A DNA stretch of 64,000 bases. Origin: Sthenelais limicola. Taxonomy: Eukaryota; Annelida; Polychaeta; Phyllodocida; Sigalionidae. Position 1 is the first letter of the stretch, and each line of letters starts with the position of its first letter. Positions 9,677 through 20,040 of this stretch are shown here, in pieces. The DNA is taken from contig OW804096.1 in the NCBI GenBank assembly GCA_942159475.1, forward strand, positions 137,525,791 to 137,589,790, given 5' to 3'. A program made the position numbers and the translations under genes. The notes under the pieces are model-generated. The model had not been told where the DNA came from and searched no databases. It saw only the letters and a program-made list of their open reading frames with translations.

Positions 9677-11219
9677 ATGCGTTTTGGGGATGAAAAAACT
9701 GTTTCTGAAGCAAGGGCAGAGGAGTTGTACAAACACCCTCGTGAGAGCATTGTGAGAAAGAGAAATCCCCGCATATTTATGTCAGTACCACCTTTTGGGT
9801 TCAATGATCTTATGACGAAGACTACATATGGTATTAAAGAAGATAATTGCACCACCCAAGACCTGAAACGATCCCTTGAATTCACACAGGCCAATCTTGA
9901 TACGGTTGTGAGAAAAATGGGGGAATTGATTGTAAAGGACCGGGACAATACCGAGGTTATGGCTAACTTTGACAGAAAGAGTCGGGAGCAGGAGGCCTAT
10001 ATTTTCAAGTTAGAAAACCTAATGCCTGAGTCAGAAATCAATAGAAGAACTAATCTGATCTTCACTGGTGCCTACCAAAACTATATGGAGAACACGATCG
10101 GTGTGGCATTGGAGATACTAAAAGAGATTGATGGGCGTTATGACATAGACGACCTGGTAAGTGCCAGACAAATTGATTCGTATTGGCGTGGCATTGGAGA
10201 TACTAAGAGAGATTGATGGGCGTTATGGCATAGACGACCTGGTAAGGGCCAGACGAATTGATTCGTATCAATTTAACTGCAAAAAGATAAGAGTGGTATT
10301 CCGCTCCGAGGATAGGAGAAATTATGCCTTCAGTAAACGTTCCCTCTTGAAAAACTCTGCCTCCTATTACAAGGTTTATGTGAACGCAGATGTCCCAACT
10401 ACCATTCAAGAGAGGAAGGACATGCTCGCCACAGTTGGGAAGCACATAAAAGAAAAGGGAGACAAAAAGGTTGGAAGAGTCTATAAAGATCGTATCAGTA
10501 TCAACGGAGTAGATTATAAGTACAACCAGCTAGAACACTTGGACGAAGGATATCGGCTCTCAGACGCCAAGACCAAGAAAGTTAAAGGAAAAGTCTACTT
10601 CCAGTCTGAGTTTAGTGCTTTGTCTAACTTTTACCCATGTGATATAATGGTCCAAAATATTCCCTTCAAGTCTGTTGAGCAAGCTTATCAATTTGCCCAG
10701 GCAAATGCCCTTGGAAGGCCTGATGTCGCTAAGGAGATATTTGAGAGCATGGACGCCAAAGCTGCGAAAAGTCTTTCGCATGCCACAAGATCGACTCCTG
10801 AATGGGATAAGGATAAAGTTAGGGTCATGAGGGTCCTCATAGAGACCAAATTCGAGCAGAATCCCCACCTGAAGCAAGTCCTGCGAGATACTGGCACAAT
10901 GAAATTGTATGAGGCCACTAATGATGGGTTTTGGGCCTGTGGCACATCACTTTCATCAAATTTAAGTACCGAAGGAACACACACCGGTAATAATGCTATT
11001 GGTTCCCTTCTCGAAGATTATAGGGAATATCTGACCAGCGAAATTGGATATGTGAGAAAAGATCTAGTTATGACCAATGCTGCTGGAAATCAATGGGACC
11101 CCGCCATGAGTAAATCACGGAGGCAAAAAGTCTTTCCCAATCCTCCAACAGCTGTGAATGCTAACCAAGCTGAGCAAACCGATGCCTGCGGCTACTACCG
11201 CACCGACAGAAAATGCTGA
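9677..11219 (+). pseudogene. LINE ORF1 with coiled coil, RRM-like, basic domain and NADAR (copy c)
   Basis: Best-preserved member of the family. It starts ATG 9677. Residues about 55-115 are helical and polar (coiled coil), followed by ESEINRRTNLIFTG, an L1-ORF1p-like RRM opening. A basic segment with YVNADVPTTIQERKDML and a GDKKVGRVYKDRI strand follows, like L1-type ORF1 C-terminal domains. NADAR occupies about 10585-11035: ALSNFYPC, FKSVEQAYQFAQA, WDKDKVRVMR, TKFEQNPHLKQVL, LYEATNDGFWACG and IGSLLEDYREYL. These blocks align in order with E. coli YbiA. An 85-bp tandem duplication at 10101-10268 is the only break in the first 1.5 kb, and its length accounts exactly for the frame change. A second shift near 11180 leads into the next ORF. 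Confidence 0.8.
10099..10268 (+). repeat. 85-bp tandem duplication inside ORF1
   Basis: Copy one at about 10099-10183 and copy two at about 10184-10268 differ at only a few positions. Both begin GGYGTGGCATTGGAGATACTA and end GAATTGATTCGTAT or nearly so. Eighty-five is not a multiple of three, and the offset equals the frame difference between the flanking ORFs. Confidence 0.9.
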
Positions 11220-11655
11220 AAATGCTGAGGCGCCCGCCCTAATCCCTCCTGACCAGGGCCGAGAAATGGATCATAGTGGTATTGCCGCTGCTAGTCCCCC
11301 TAAGGTTACAAGAGTCTCTGAAACACCCACCCAAAGACAAGCCAATGCGAATCAAAGCAATGGTCCTGGGCGTAGCAGGGGAGGGGGTAGAGGAAAAGGA
11401 GATGGTGGTGCTAATTCCAGAGGGGCTAAGCGTGGAAGAAATGCGTCTGGTGAAGTATATAGTGCTAGTAAACGCGTCAATAGCCCTGAATGCTTTCAGC
11501 GTCTGAATAGGATCCCACCCAACCCGATTGAAATGCAACGTGTGATAGCGGAATACAACAATCGTCCTAACTTTGCTTCTCCGCCTCAGAATTTCCTGGA
11601 AGGTCAAGATAGAGAGCTAAGTTCCCTCTATTACAATGGCTATGGCAGTTACTAA
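11158..11655 (+). CDS. ORF1 tail: Gly/Arg-rich linker after NADAR
   Basis: This 165-codon frame overlaps the end of the NADAR frame by 62 bases and probably continues it after one indel near 11180. It is Ala/Pro-rich, then has an RGG-like basic patch (GRSRGGGRGKGDGG) and a second basic patch with SASKR. Such patches typically bind RNA without sequence preference. The stop TAA at 11653-11655 overlaps the start of the SGNH frame at 11636 by 20 bases, so SGNH is either a separate ORF read by reinitiation or shift, or the same ORF broken by an indel. Confidence 0.55.
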   Translation: MLTKLSKPMPAATTAPTENAENAEAPALIPPDQGREMDHSGIAAASPPKVTRVSETPTQRQANANQSNGPGRSRGGGRGKGDGGANSRGAKRGRNASGEVYSASKRVNSPECFQRLNRIPPNPIEMQRVIAEYNNRPNFASPPQNFLEGQDRELSSLYYNGYGSY

Positions 11656-12257
11656 CAAGACAATTGTTGTCACGGACTCGCGGGGAAAGAATCTCAATGC
11701 ATACCTCCCTTTGAGAGAGGATATTACCTGCATAGCCTATAGTGGAGCCGGCCTGAGTTTTTTAACTGATAAATGCATAGAGCTGTATAGGGCTCATAGA
11801 CCAAACAGGCTTCTTCTCATTGGTGGCATATGTGATCTGTGTGTAAAGGATAGGGGAACTAGGGCCATTAGCCTGTCTTACTATGATCCGAATGAACTGA
11901 CCGACTTCATGACTGACCTATACGAGATGTCTATAGCTAAGCTTTATGTGTTACCGAATGACTGCTACATAGGTATAGGGGGATTAATCGGTGCGGACTT
12001 AAACCCACTAGCCATCTACCTGGTACTTCTCCGTATCAATCGGTTGTAAATGACTCAATCATCTCTATTAACAGAAAGATAATTGAACTGAATCATAATC
12101 GTGGTGTCAGGCACATAAACCTGATACACAAAGTTCATGCGAGAAATAGAAATAGATATATCCACCACTACCAAAGGCTCCCAGATGGCATTCACTTAGA
12201 CAGTTTAATATTACAATACTGGGCCAAGCAGATTCTTTTATTTCATCATGATCCGGC
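11636..12257 (+). pseudogene. SGNH/GDSL-type hydrolase domain of the NADAR-LINE
   Basis: Block I with the nucleophile serine is VVTDSRGKNL (TDS instead of the usual GDS), near 11665. Block III-like GGICDL lies near 11820. After a frameshift near 12005 the frame continues for about 80 codons and contains LPDGIHLD, the Asp-x-x-His block V, near 12180-12203. SGNH esterase domains are known in ORF1 of CR1/L2-type LINEs, where they may act on lipids or membranes. Here it sits after NADAR and before the reverse transcriptase. The frameshift separates the catalytic serine from the Asp/His pair, so this copy is inactive as annotated. Confidence 0.7.
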
Positions 12258-12630
12258 GACTATTCACTGATTGTCTTACATGTAGCATAATAGATTTCGG
12301 TTTGCTTCTGATATATCAATCAACTGTATTCTCTAAGTATATGTATGTACCAATTGTTTACTCTCCCTGGCCAATTAAGGTCACCATGTTCAGAATAAGC
12401 GGCTGTTCTCTCATAAGATGTAATCATAGGTTGGAAGAGGTTATGAAATGGCTGGCTGGCAGTAGTCATTGTGTAGTAGGTTTCAAGAAAATACTAGGTG
12501 GCTGTCTTGCTCGCCATGCGAAATGGACAGTTACTGAGTGCACTTATAATCCTAGCTATGTTGGTACGGGGGCTATTTGTACAATATTGAATATCTGCTT
12601 GGATGTATTTCCTAGCACAGTCAAACGACT
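12258..12630 (+). other. Degenerate spacer between SGNH and RT
   Basis: A 148-codon frame is open across 12248-12694 but resembles nothing I know and does not match LINE endonucleases. The endonuclease domain expected at the ORF2 start is missing, so this is probably a deletion-scarred ORF2 start. Confidence 0.35.
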
Positions 12631-12982
12631 GCCAATACTAGAATTTATAAAGATGCTTTTACATTTCTCCCGGAGCAGATGTTATATTTATTGAGACAAT
12701 CCTTCCCACTTGGTATTTTCCCCGACTCTTGGAAGTCAGCCATCGTTAAATTAATCCCAAAAGTCAAAAACCCAATTACACCCTCTGACACGCGTCCCAT
12801 CTCGTTATGTCATATTGCGGGAAAGATAACTGAAAAACTGGTAGTGAACCGGCTGGTCCCCTACCTACATAGAAATGATATATTGTGTTCTAAACAGTTT
12901 GGTTTCCAACCAGGGCATTCCACCACTGAGGCACTATCGGAGTTTATTTGTGATATCAACCAGGCTAATTATTTAAATCATG
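12631..12982 (+). pseudogene. LINE RT N-terminal part, interrupted by the LTR element
   Basis: A reverse-transcriptase N-terminus of non-LTR type: FPDSWKSAIVKLIPK, DTRPISLCHIAGKITEKLV, QFGFQPGHSTTEAL. It runs open to 12982, where the 5' LTR of the gypsy element begins. The same domain resumes at 25024 on the far side with ACFIDFSKAFNSVVH, RT motif A. The two halves are joined by the CATG target duplication. It follows the ORF1-SGNH module on the same strand, which links NADAR/SGNH to a LINE. Confidence 0.85.
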
Positions 12983-13405
12983 TGTAGTGCGCTGCTCTGG
13001 ATTGGCATTTGCTAAACCAGAGCCGGGGCTACGCGGCTGTCTTACCAGTCCCGCAAGTAAGCGTGTAGTAGCCGCGCTGGTCGCGGCTGTGGTGGGTTTG
13101 ACCGATAGAGGTCGTTGTATTTCGGTGGTCTACATTTTAACTTTTTTATTGCTGTGTGATACTGCTTATTCTATATATTTACTGTCATTCCTTTCTTATA
13201 CACCCATTGTGTATGCACACTTATATGATGATCATTCGATATGATGTATTGTTACGTTTGTTGTTCTCGTGAGAACAGCCCGGGTGTGGAAAGCAGAATA
13301 CTAAATAGAGAAGCTGGCGAGGTCCATTAGATCCTGTTGTTGTCGTTGTCTTTATTCGATAGATTAAGTCTCATAGTCGCTTAAGGCCGTCGATCGGACA
13401 CTACA
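12983..13405 (+). repeat. 5' LTR
   Basis: 423 bp, begins TGTAGTGCGC and ends GGACACTACA, so the termini form a 7-bp inverted repeat. Matches the 3' LTR along its full length with about 13 substitutions and no length change. TATA-like ATATATTTA lies near 13170. Confidence 0.95.
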
Positions 13406-13408
13406 ATT

Positions 13409-13421
13409 TGGTGCCGTGACC
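13409..13421 (+). other. Primer binding site, tRNA-His type
   Basis: TGGTGCCGTGACC starts three bases after the 5' LTR. Its complement ends ...GTCACGGCACCA, which matches the 3' end of animal tRNA-His (acceptor stem plus CCA) over about 12 bases. The tRNA identity is from general knowledge of tRNA-His ends. Confidence 0.7.
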
Positions 13422-13488
13422 AATTGGATTTTTGCTAGCGGAGAGAGACCTGTCTGGAACCATTGGTTGCCTCTAACGGGGAAAGCCA

Positions 13489-15263
13489 ATGGAGCCGGAA
13501 GGGCCTGGAGCTCGGGCCTCCACTGGAGGGCCGAGTAACCTGTTGGCGGTTGACCAGTTTTTGGAGAAGACGAATCAAACGATTCAGGATTTGAAAGATA
13601 GACTGGCTCAATCGAAATTGAACTTAGATGAAGCAAACCGCTTAAACCAAACTCATGTTGAACCAAGAGTGAAGGTAAAAGCGAGCATAGAAGCTGATAC
13701 CTCAAGCGGTGATGATGATTCATGGAAGATGGCAAAGAATCAGAATCATGCCGGTCTGAAGGTGACTCTGAGAAGAAAGACAGCCACGCTTCCCCGTAGT
13801 GCTATGAAAAAAGCACCACGTGTTGAAGATATTGGTACAGATATAGATGAAGATATTGATGATGAGTTTGTACATGGGAAATTGCCGCCTATGACTCCTG
13901 TTAACGCGGCAGATATTGGTACTTTACAGTCTGAATGGACGCAGGATCGGGCAAGAAATAGGCGCATGACCTATGATAATTTGGATAGGCTCATTGCGAA
14001 TCAGGTGAGTACCTTGGACTTGATGAGCGATTCGGTAATGGAGTCTGCTAGGAAAGGGAAAAATGCCCAGGAACAAGCAGCTAGAGCAGAATCGGATTTG
14101 GCTTTGTCAAGGCAAGAGGAGAATCGTTAAGGTTGGTGATTCAAGACCAGAACGAGAAACTCATATCTTTGGAAGCAAGACGTGCGTGGGAGCACAAGAA
14201 TAATGACAGAATGAAAAGAAATATGGAAGAACTTCATAGCCGCTTGGATTTTCAAGTCCCTCCTCGTAGGTCTAGAGGAATTGCTTTTGCTGATGAGATG
14301 GATAAGGCTAGTACTCCGATTCAGACGAATCCGGGTGGGATCTCGAATGAATCGTATACTCGAATCATGAATGAGTTGCCAGACTTTGACCAAAGAAAAG
14401 AAAAATCTGGTAATGATGAAGTGATTCAGCCTGATTATATGTCAGCCGCGCCAGATGCACCAACTGGTGGGCGGGCATTTAAGGGTGATAGGAGGAGTGC
14501 TTTAGAAGCTGCGCGTGGTTTGCGCGCTTCTAGTCCTAATCCAGTTGGTTATGGGATTATGGGTGCTGTAAGGCGATCTTTGCCGGCTAACATAGATAGA
14601 ATTAGGCGGTCTATAGATCCACCCGCGAGTTATTTACCTGTGGCTAAAGGGCCTGCATTTGGTGTACCTAAATTCAAACCGACTAAGCCTATGCGTCATC
14701 CTAGGACTGTGAACTTCCCGCAATGGGATGGTAGAGAGGATTGGCGTGATTATCAGAGACGCACGGTAATGATAGCACGTTCAAATAATTGGGACGATGA
14801 GACCTATAAGATACAACTGTTAACCGGAGTAGGTAAGCAGCTGCCACAGGCTATGATGCTAGAGCCGGATGATTTCTCGGTAGATGACCTTTTGCAGATG
14901 CTTGAATATGACTATCAAGCGGAGAAATCCGATAAGACGCGGAAGAGGGAATTCTTCAGCTGTAGACAGGATCCGGGGCAGAGTCCGGCTGCTTTTAGTC
15001 AGAGCATTAGCTTGAGGGCAGTACATGCTTTCCGTGAATGGGATGACACGTTGCACGAAATGGCGGTTAAGATATTTCTTGATGGATTGTTGGATGAAGG
15101 CATGGCTCATTATGTTGCGCTGCAGGAGCCAACCAATATAGTTTGTGCTTCGGCAGCCGCAACTCGTTATAGAGATGTATTTGGTACCAGTGGTATTTCT
15201 CGCACGTCGTCACACATCTTTCTCAAGCGGTGCGGGTGTGGCTACAGTGACTACTGTGATTAA
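13489..15263 (+). pseudogene. gag: Gypsy gag: N-terminal coiled coil and capsid
   Basis: Starts ATG 13489, 83 bases after the LTR. The first 213 codons are polar with two helical stretches and stop at 14128-14130; a one-base shift leads into the frame 14133-15263, which continues the coiled coil. The capsid is at about 14690-15180: FPQWDGREDWRDYQRR, LLTGVGKQL, YDYQAEKSDKTRKREFFSCRQDPGQSPAAF, a Retrotrans_gag-type pattern. A further frameshift near 15215 leads to the nucleocapsid. Gag assembles particles and binds RNA. This copy is broken in at least two places. Confidence 0.85.
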
Positions 15264-15591
15264 ATCAGAACAGGACTGGGATGAGAAAGAGTTGGCTGAA
15301 TTTCAAGCTTTCAGAGCATGGCAGAAAAAGCCACGGCCGCAGGCAGAGGCGCTATCATTGCCAGCTCCTGAAGTGACTGGCGACGGTGGTAGAAAAGTTC
15401 CCTTTGAGAGGAGGAGTAGGAGAACACCTGGAACTCCTCGGAAATGTTATTATTGTCAGGAGGAGGGACATATGTGGGCTGACTGTACAAAGCAGAAGGC
15501 GCATGTTAAGTCCATGGATGATTTCCATACTCGTACTGCGGCTATGGAGGAAAAGTTGGCTTTGCTGTTAAACAGGGTCGGATCTTCTTAA
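15215..15591 (+). pseudogene. gag: Gag nucleocapsid part with CCHC zinc knuckle
   Basis: Continues gag after the frameshift near 15215. The knuckle CYYCQEEGHMWADC (C-x2-C-x4-H-x4-C) lies at about 15443-15484, preceded by a basic Pro/Arg-rich stretch. The last residues are helical. CCHC knuckles bind genomic RNA during packaging. The frame ends with TAA at 15589-15591, and pol follows about 85 bases later in another frame. Confidence 0.85.
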
Positions 15592-15676
15592 GCGGTGAAC
15601 AGAAGGTCGGGACTGATAGCATCCACACCGCATCATCGATAAATCAAGTTGGTAAACCAGACAGCCCGATGCTCTT

Positions 15677-16260
15677 GTGCCCCTTTGTCAGCCTGGGGAC
15701 GCCTATGGAAATGGTGACGAGGGGAATGGACTGCACTGGAGCAACGGTGGTGGCGCGGCTGGGCATGCCACATGCTCAGTGATGTTTGTGAATGAAGGAG
15801 ATCCTGAGTATGTATGCATGCCTGGGCAAATTTTAAAAGTTGAATGGGGAGAAGATGCCCGGGTGGTGAGTAAAGTGATGGTGTGTGACTTGCGTGATTT
15901 TGAGATTTGTGTTTCAGACCAAAATCGTCCGCTTGTGGCTGAGCGCATGTATGCGGATGTGACTTTAGTGAATGTAACTGGTCAATTCCTTATTGACTGG
16001 GGGGGCCCAATGCACGCTGGTGAAAAGGCATGTATATGATGAATTCTCAGTCAGGCCGTCATTGATGCCATGTGGAGTGACGTGCTATGCTGGGACTGGT
16101 CATAATCTAAAGACGCATTGGGTGTGTGCGACTCACGCTGGGGTTGGGAGGTGCTTGGTATGCTCTCAACTGCCTGGTGGTAAGTGGTTTGGTTGGAGCG
16201 GAAGCTGGTATCTTGGGAATGGATTTTATCTATCTCCATAAATGTAATTCTGACTGGTCT
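15677..16260 (+). pseudogene. pol: Gypsy aspartic protease region, frameshifted
   Basis: The frame from 15677 ends in VTGQFLID at the protease active site. There the usual D-S/T-G codons are disrupted by an extra base in a G run at 15999-16007, and the frame changes. In the next frame GAQCTLVKRHVYDEF continues the protease, and in a third frame ILGMDFI (about 16210-16230), the flap-to-dimer signature ILG-x-DF-[IL], completes it. So the protease is spread over three frames and has lost its catalytic triad spacing. It would have cleaved Gag-Pol. Confidence 0.75.
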
Positions 16261-17270
16261 GGTTTATTCACCCTCGAGGCAGGTGAACAGTCGGTAATGT
16301 GCAGGGCATTGCAAAGTGGGCCTATGGCAAGGAGCAACTGTGAGAGTATTTTCATAGATGCTTTCTCCACTATTTGTAGTGGCATTGGCCCAATGTCCCC
16401 GAATGAAGACATGTTCTTTGAACCAGATGAGGCAGAGTTGGGATGTTATGTTGCAGGGAGTTTATTGATTGCTGGTGACCGATATAATTGCACGCTGTCT
16501 GTATGCAATCCCACTAGCTCTCCTGTACTGATCGAACTACAGACAGCAAGGGGAGAAGATTTCTTGAATGATAATTCTCCTATTGTTGATGTGGAGATGT
16601 TGGAACCAGAGGTTCCAATGCCGCCAGTGGATGAATGCCCACTAGCGAAATTGGTGAGAGGGTCTGATTTGTCGAAGGCGGAAGACATAATTAGACTAAA
16701 GAATCTGCTTTGGCAGTATAAACATTGCTTCAGGTTGCCGGGTGAAACACTGGGACACACTAACAAAGTGCGTCATGTTATTGACACAGGAGATGCTGTG
16801 CCTATTAAAAGTGTGTATAGACGCCTGCCGCGCGCGCGTCGAGAAGCTGCTGAGAAACAGATTCAAGACATGCTCGATGAAGGTGTTATAGAACCTAGTA
16901 ATAGCAGAGACTAGCTGATTATGGGTTGAAGCTTAAACCTAAGAAATGCGAATTTTTCAAACTGAATGTGAAGTATTTGGGAAGAATTGTTTCGCAAGAT
17001 GGGGTTCGCGCGGATCCGGACAAGTTGGAGAAGGTCCATTCTTGGCCAGTTCCGACTACTATAAAGCAGGTCCGTCAGTTTCTGGGTTTCGCTTCATATT
17101 ATAGAGAATTTATGCCTTATTTCTCGGAGGTTGCAGCCCCTATACAAGCGTTGGTAGCCGGGGCGGAGCTGAAGAATAATCGGCGTGTGACCTTTGATGA
17201 TAATTGTCATAAGGCCTTTGCAGACCTGAAAGATTTATTGACATCTCCTCCTGTGTTAGGCTACCCATAG
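16261..17270 (+). pseudogene. pol: Gypsy RT with core deletion (fingers and thumb only)
   Basis: The RT N-terminus is present: LGHTNKVRHVIDTGDAVPIK, RRLPRARREAAEKQIQDML, GVIEPSNS. Just after EPSNS (about 16907) the sequence jumps, with a TAG, to GLKLKPKKCEFFK, the connection after the catalytic palm, then RFLGFASYYREF-type sequence and the start of RNase H. The whole palm with the catalytic FVYLDD-type motif is missing (about 0.55-0.6 kb expected). The frame ends at a TAG (17268-17270) that interrupts the run into RNase H. This deletion means reverse transcription must have been supplied in trans if the copy ever moved after it arose. Confidence 0.9.
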
Positions 17271-18628
17271 CCGTCTGGAACTATCATTCTGGATACTGAC
17301 GCGAGTGGATTCGGTATGTCTGGCGTCCTCTCTCAGATGCAGAACTCTAGAGAGGTAGTTTTAAGTTATGCCAGTAATACGTTGACTAAGGCGCAACAGA
17401 ATTACTGTGCTACAAAAAGAGAGTTGCTAGCTGTTTTGACTTATTTATCTAAGTTTCAACATTATAATATAATTGGGCAACATGACTTTATGTTGAGAAC
17501 TGATCATGCTTCGTTGTGCTGGTTAATGAACTTTAGAGACCCTTCTGGTATGTTAGCAAGGTGGTTAACCACTTTGCAGCATTATGGATTGTGGGAAGAT
17601 CAAATTGTTCATAGACCGGGCCGCAAACACATAAATGCGGACGCGCTTTCGCGGCTGCCGGTGAGAAGGTGTCCCAGAGAAGATTGTTTGGATTGTGGTG
17701 CGCATGACGCCATAGTAGCTACAATGACTGTGGACTACCATATATTTTCGTCATTGGCGGGTGATCGATTGAAGGTGGCGCAAGATGAAGATGATGTTCT
17801 CTCGAGAATTAAATCAATAGTACAGGGCCTTACTCAGAAGCCAGACAATAAAGCTTTGTTGGCTGAGGGGGGAGAGTTCTGTTACTATGTGAATAAGATA
17901 GAATTTTTAAAAGTGGAAAAAGAATTGCTTTGTATGGATTGGGAAAGCGACAACGGTGTTGTGTATACACGTGTTCTGGTACCTTTAGCTCTGAGGAAGG
18001 AGTTATTCCGTACTTTGCACGGGAGTAAGCTTGCAGCTCACTTTGGCGAGTTCAAAACTTATCAGGCGGCGAGGCAAAAGTTTGTTTGGCCCCGGATGAA
18101 GAGGGATATCGCCAATTGGGTACGCGGCTTTGAAGTTTGCGCTTCTTGTAAGAGTAGAGGTGGTAAAGGTGTAACCCCGTTGAAAAAGGAAATCCATGGT
18201 GTGCGCTGGAGCTGCATTGCTTTGGATATCATTGGTCCATTTAGAAGAACCCCTAGGGGAAATAGCTGTGTGATGGTTGTCACAGATTATTTTTCTAAAT
18301 GGGCTGAGGCTTACCCGCTTCCCGATCACACAGCCGCTACCTGTGCAATGGCCTTGTTTACTGAGTGGGTGCTAAGGTATGGCCCACCGGTCTCCCTCCA
18401 GACAGATGGAGCGCCAGAATTTCGTTCAGCTCTTTTAAAGGAGTTATTACTCTTGCTTGACATAGAGCAGTTGATGTCCCTTCCCTATAGACCTCAGGCA
18501 AATGGGCAGGTAGAACGCTGGAACCGTGTCCTTGTTGAGCAATTGTCATGTTTGACACAATTTGAGGACTTGAATTGGGATTTGTTGGTGCCCTGTATTG
18601 CACATGCTTACAGGGGAGCGTTGCATAA
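17271..18628 (+). pseudogene. pol: Gypsy RNase H and integrase (N-terminal and catalytic parts)
   Basis: RNase H starts ILDTDASGFGMSGVLSQ, with E in KRELLAVL and D in LRTDHASLCWL. The integrase HHCC-like zinc region is at about 18025-18165 (HFGEFKTYQ, CASCKS). The DDE catalytic residues are in ALDIIGPF (D), LQTDGAPEF (D) and QVERWNRVL (E). The frame is open from 17271 to 18628, where a 661-bp element is inserted and replaces the C-terminal frame. Integrase would join element DNA to the host; the D,D(35-40),E core looks intact but the protein is truncated and upstream frames are broken. Confidence 0.92.
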
Positions 18629-19289
18629 AGGCCTAAATCCATTGACGCCCAAAAACGATGAGCGACTACAAAATTCTACCAATTGTTTAATATCTTTTAA
18701 ATTGCGCGACAAACATTAATATGCGGCGACTTTGCACATTATTTAAGGATTCAGGATGAGCAACATGAGGCAAGTCGCCTATTCAAATCGAAATCCACTA
18801 GCGATTTTTGTAGGGCTACTTGGTGGTGTCGCCAATCTTTCACAACTTATTCCAGTCGCTCTAACAACTCCAGCTACTTAGAGGTTGAGCGACTTCAAAG
18901 ATTTCCAGGCTTGTGATTGGTTGAAACAGACCAAGTCGCTGGGTTTTATTTCACTGGCCGGAATCTACACAAAGTATGCAGCATATCAAACCAACTTGGG
19001 CGACATCCCGACGGGGGACTTCACGTTAATGACCCCCGTGTCGCTCACTGTTTGAGCGACTGGAATGAAAATGTTTAATCTAGTCGCTCATGTTGTGTCG
19101 CCCGTGCAAGTCGCCAAGGTCGTTAATGATGTAGCTGAAGCAAGTTCTATTTTTGGGAGTCCACACAGCAGCCAACATGGGCGACATGACGGGCGACATA
19201 GAGCAACTGAAAACTTGAGCGACTTGGGCAGAAAATATGAGCGACTGATGGGCGACTTGGCTCTGAAGTCGCTGTGTGGATTCCCGGCT
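18629..19289. mobile_element. Non-autonomous TAA-flanked inverted-repeat element, copy 1 (661 bp)
   Basis: Begins AGGCCTAAATCCATTG and ends GGATTCCCGGCT. TAA direct repeats flank it (18626-18628 and 19290-19292); removing the insertion and one TAA restores the integrase frame, which confirms the boundaries. A TWA duplication suggests PIF/Harbinger. The ends are only imperfect inverted repeats. The interior has many copies of GCGAC/GTCGC, often as AGTCGC or GCGACTT. A second copy lies at 55138-55799. No transposase is encoded; the short open frames are chance. Confidence 0.85.
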
Positions 19290-19292
19290 TAA

Positions 19293-20040
19293 GAGTACTA
19301 TGTGCATGCCAAATTTAGTGGTATTCGGTACGGAATTAACAGTTCCGGCTGACATTATATATGGTACTCTGACTGGGGATGTTGATTTCCCTTGTTGCAG
19401 TGTCTTTGTGGAGGAGATTAAAATGCTATTGCTGAAAGGACATAGATTTGTTAGGGAGCGTTTGGGGCATTCGGCTGTGTATCAGAAGTGATATTTTGAA
19501 AGGCGATCGAGGCCCAAAGTTTTCAAATCTGGAGATGTTGTATGGAGGTATGCAACGCCTATGGCTCAGAAGAAGTATGGCCCTAAATGGGATGGCCCTT
19601 TTGAAGTCATACGTCGAGTGCAGGGTTCTACCTATGAGCTCAGGACTGAGGAGGGAGTTCTCAGATGGAATGGAGATTTACTGAAACTGGCTTTTGATGC
19701 AGATGGGACTCCAGTGCAGGTTACTAACATGCATAGGGCACCTGAGTATCAAAAGCAGCAGGTAGCGGGTAAAGACTACTTGAAGATTAATCCTTAAGGT
19801 CGGGTCATACCCGGGCGGCATGCTCCTGCCGTGTTGCCTGCAGATAAGATAGTTAGACATGTGAAAAGGCGCGGCCGTCCGCCTAATAGGCCAGCTTTGT
19901 TGTCTGACCAACCGCCGGGCCTGGGGACGAAGCTGGAAGATGGTGCAGCGGCTGTGGTATCTGAGAGTTCCAGTGATTCAGAATTGGAGGAAAAGGTAGA
20001 AGGTTCACCACTAGCCAAGACTATGGATGGTTTGTTATGA
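19293..20040 (+). pseudogene. pol: Gypsy integrase C-terminal part with GPY/F module
   Basis: Resumes the integrase after the insertion: CMPNLVVFGTEL, then a frameshift near 19490 and the module KYGPKWDGPFEVIRRV near 19580-19620, diagnostic of Ty3/gypsy (and retroviral) integrases. The final 70 codons, 19831-20040, follow in another frame and contain KRRGRPPNRP, an AT-hook-like basic patch, plus an acidic Ser-rich end. The tail may tether to chromatin, but that is inference. Confidence 0.8.

Noticed and set aside
12248..12694. 148-codon plus-strand open frame
   Set aside because: Cys-rich but without any known LINE or host motif; it lies where an ORF2 endonuclease should be and is out of frame with the RT.
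18003..18329. Minus-strand frames across gypsy integrase
   Set aside because: Antisense shadows of a recognised gene.
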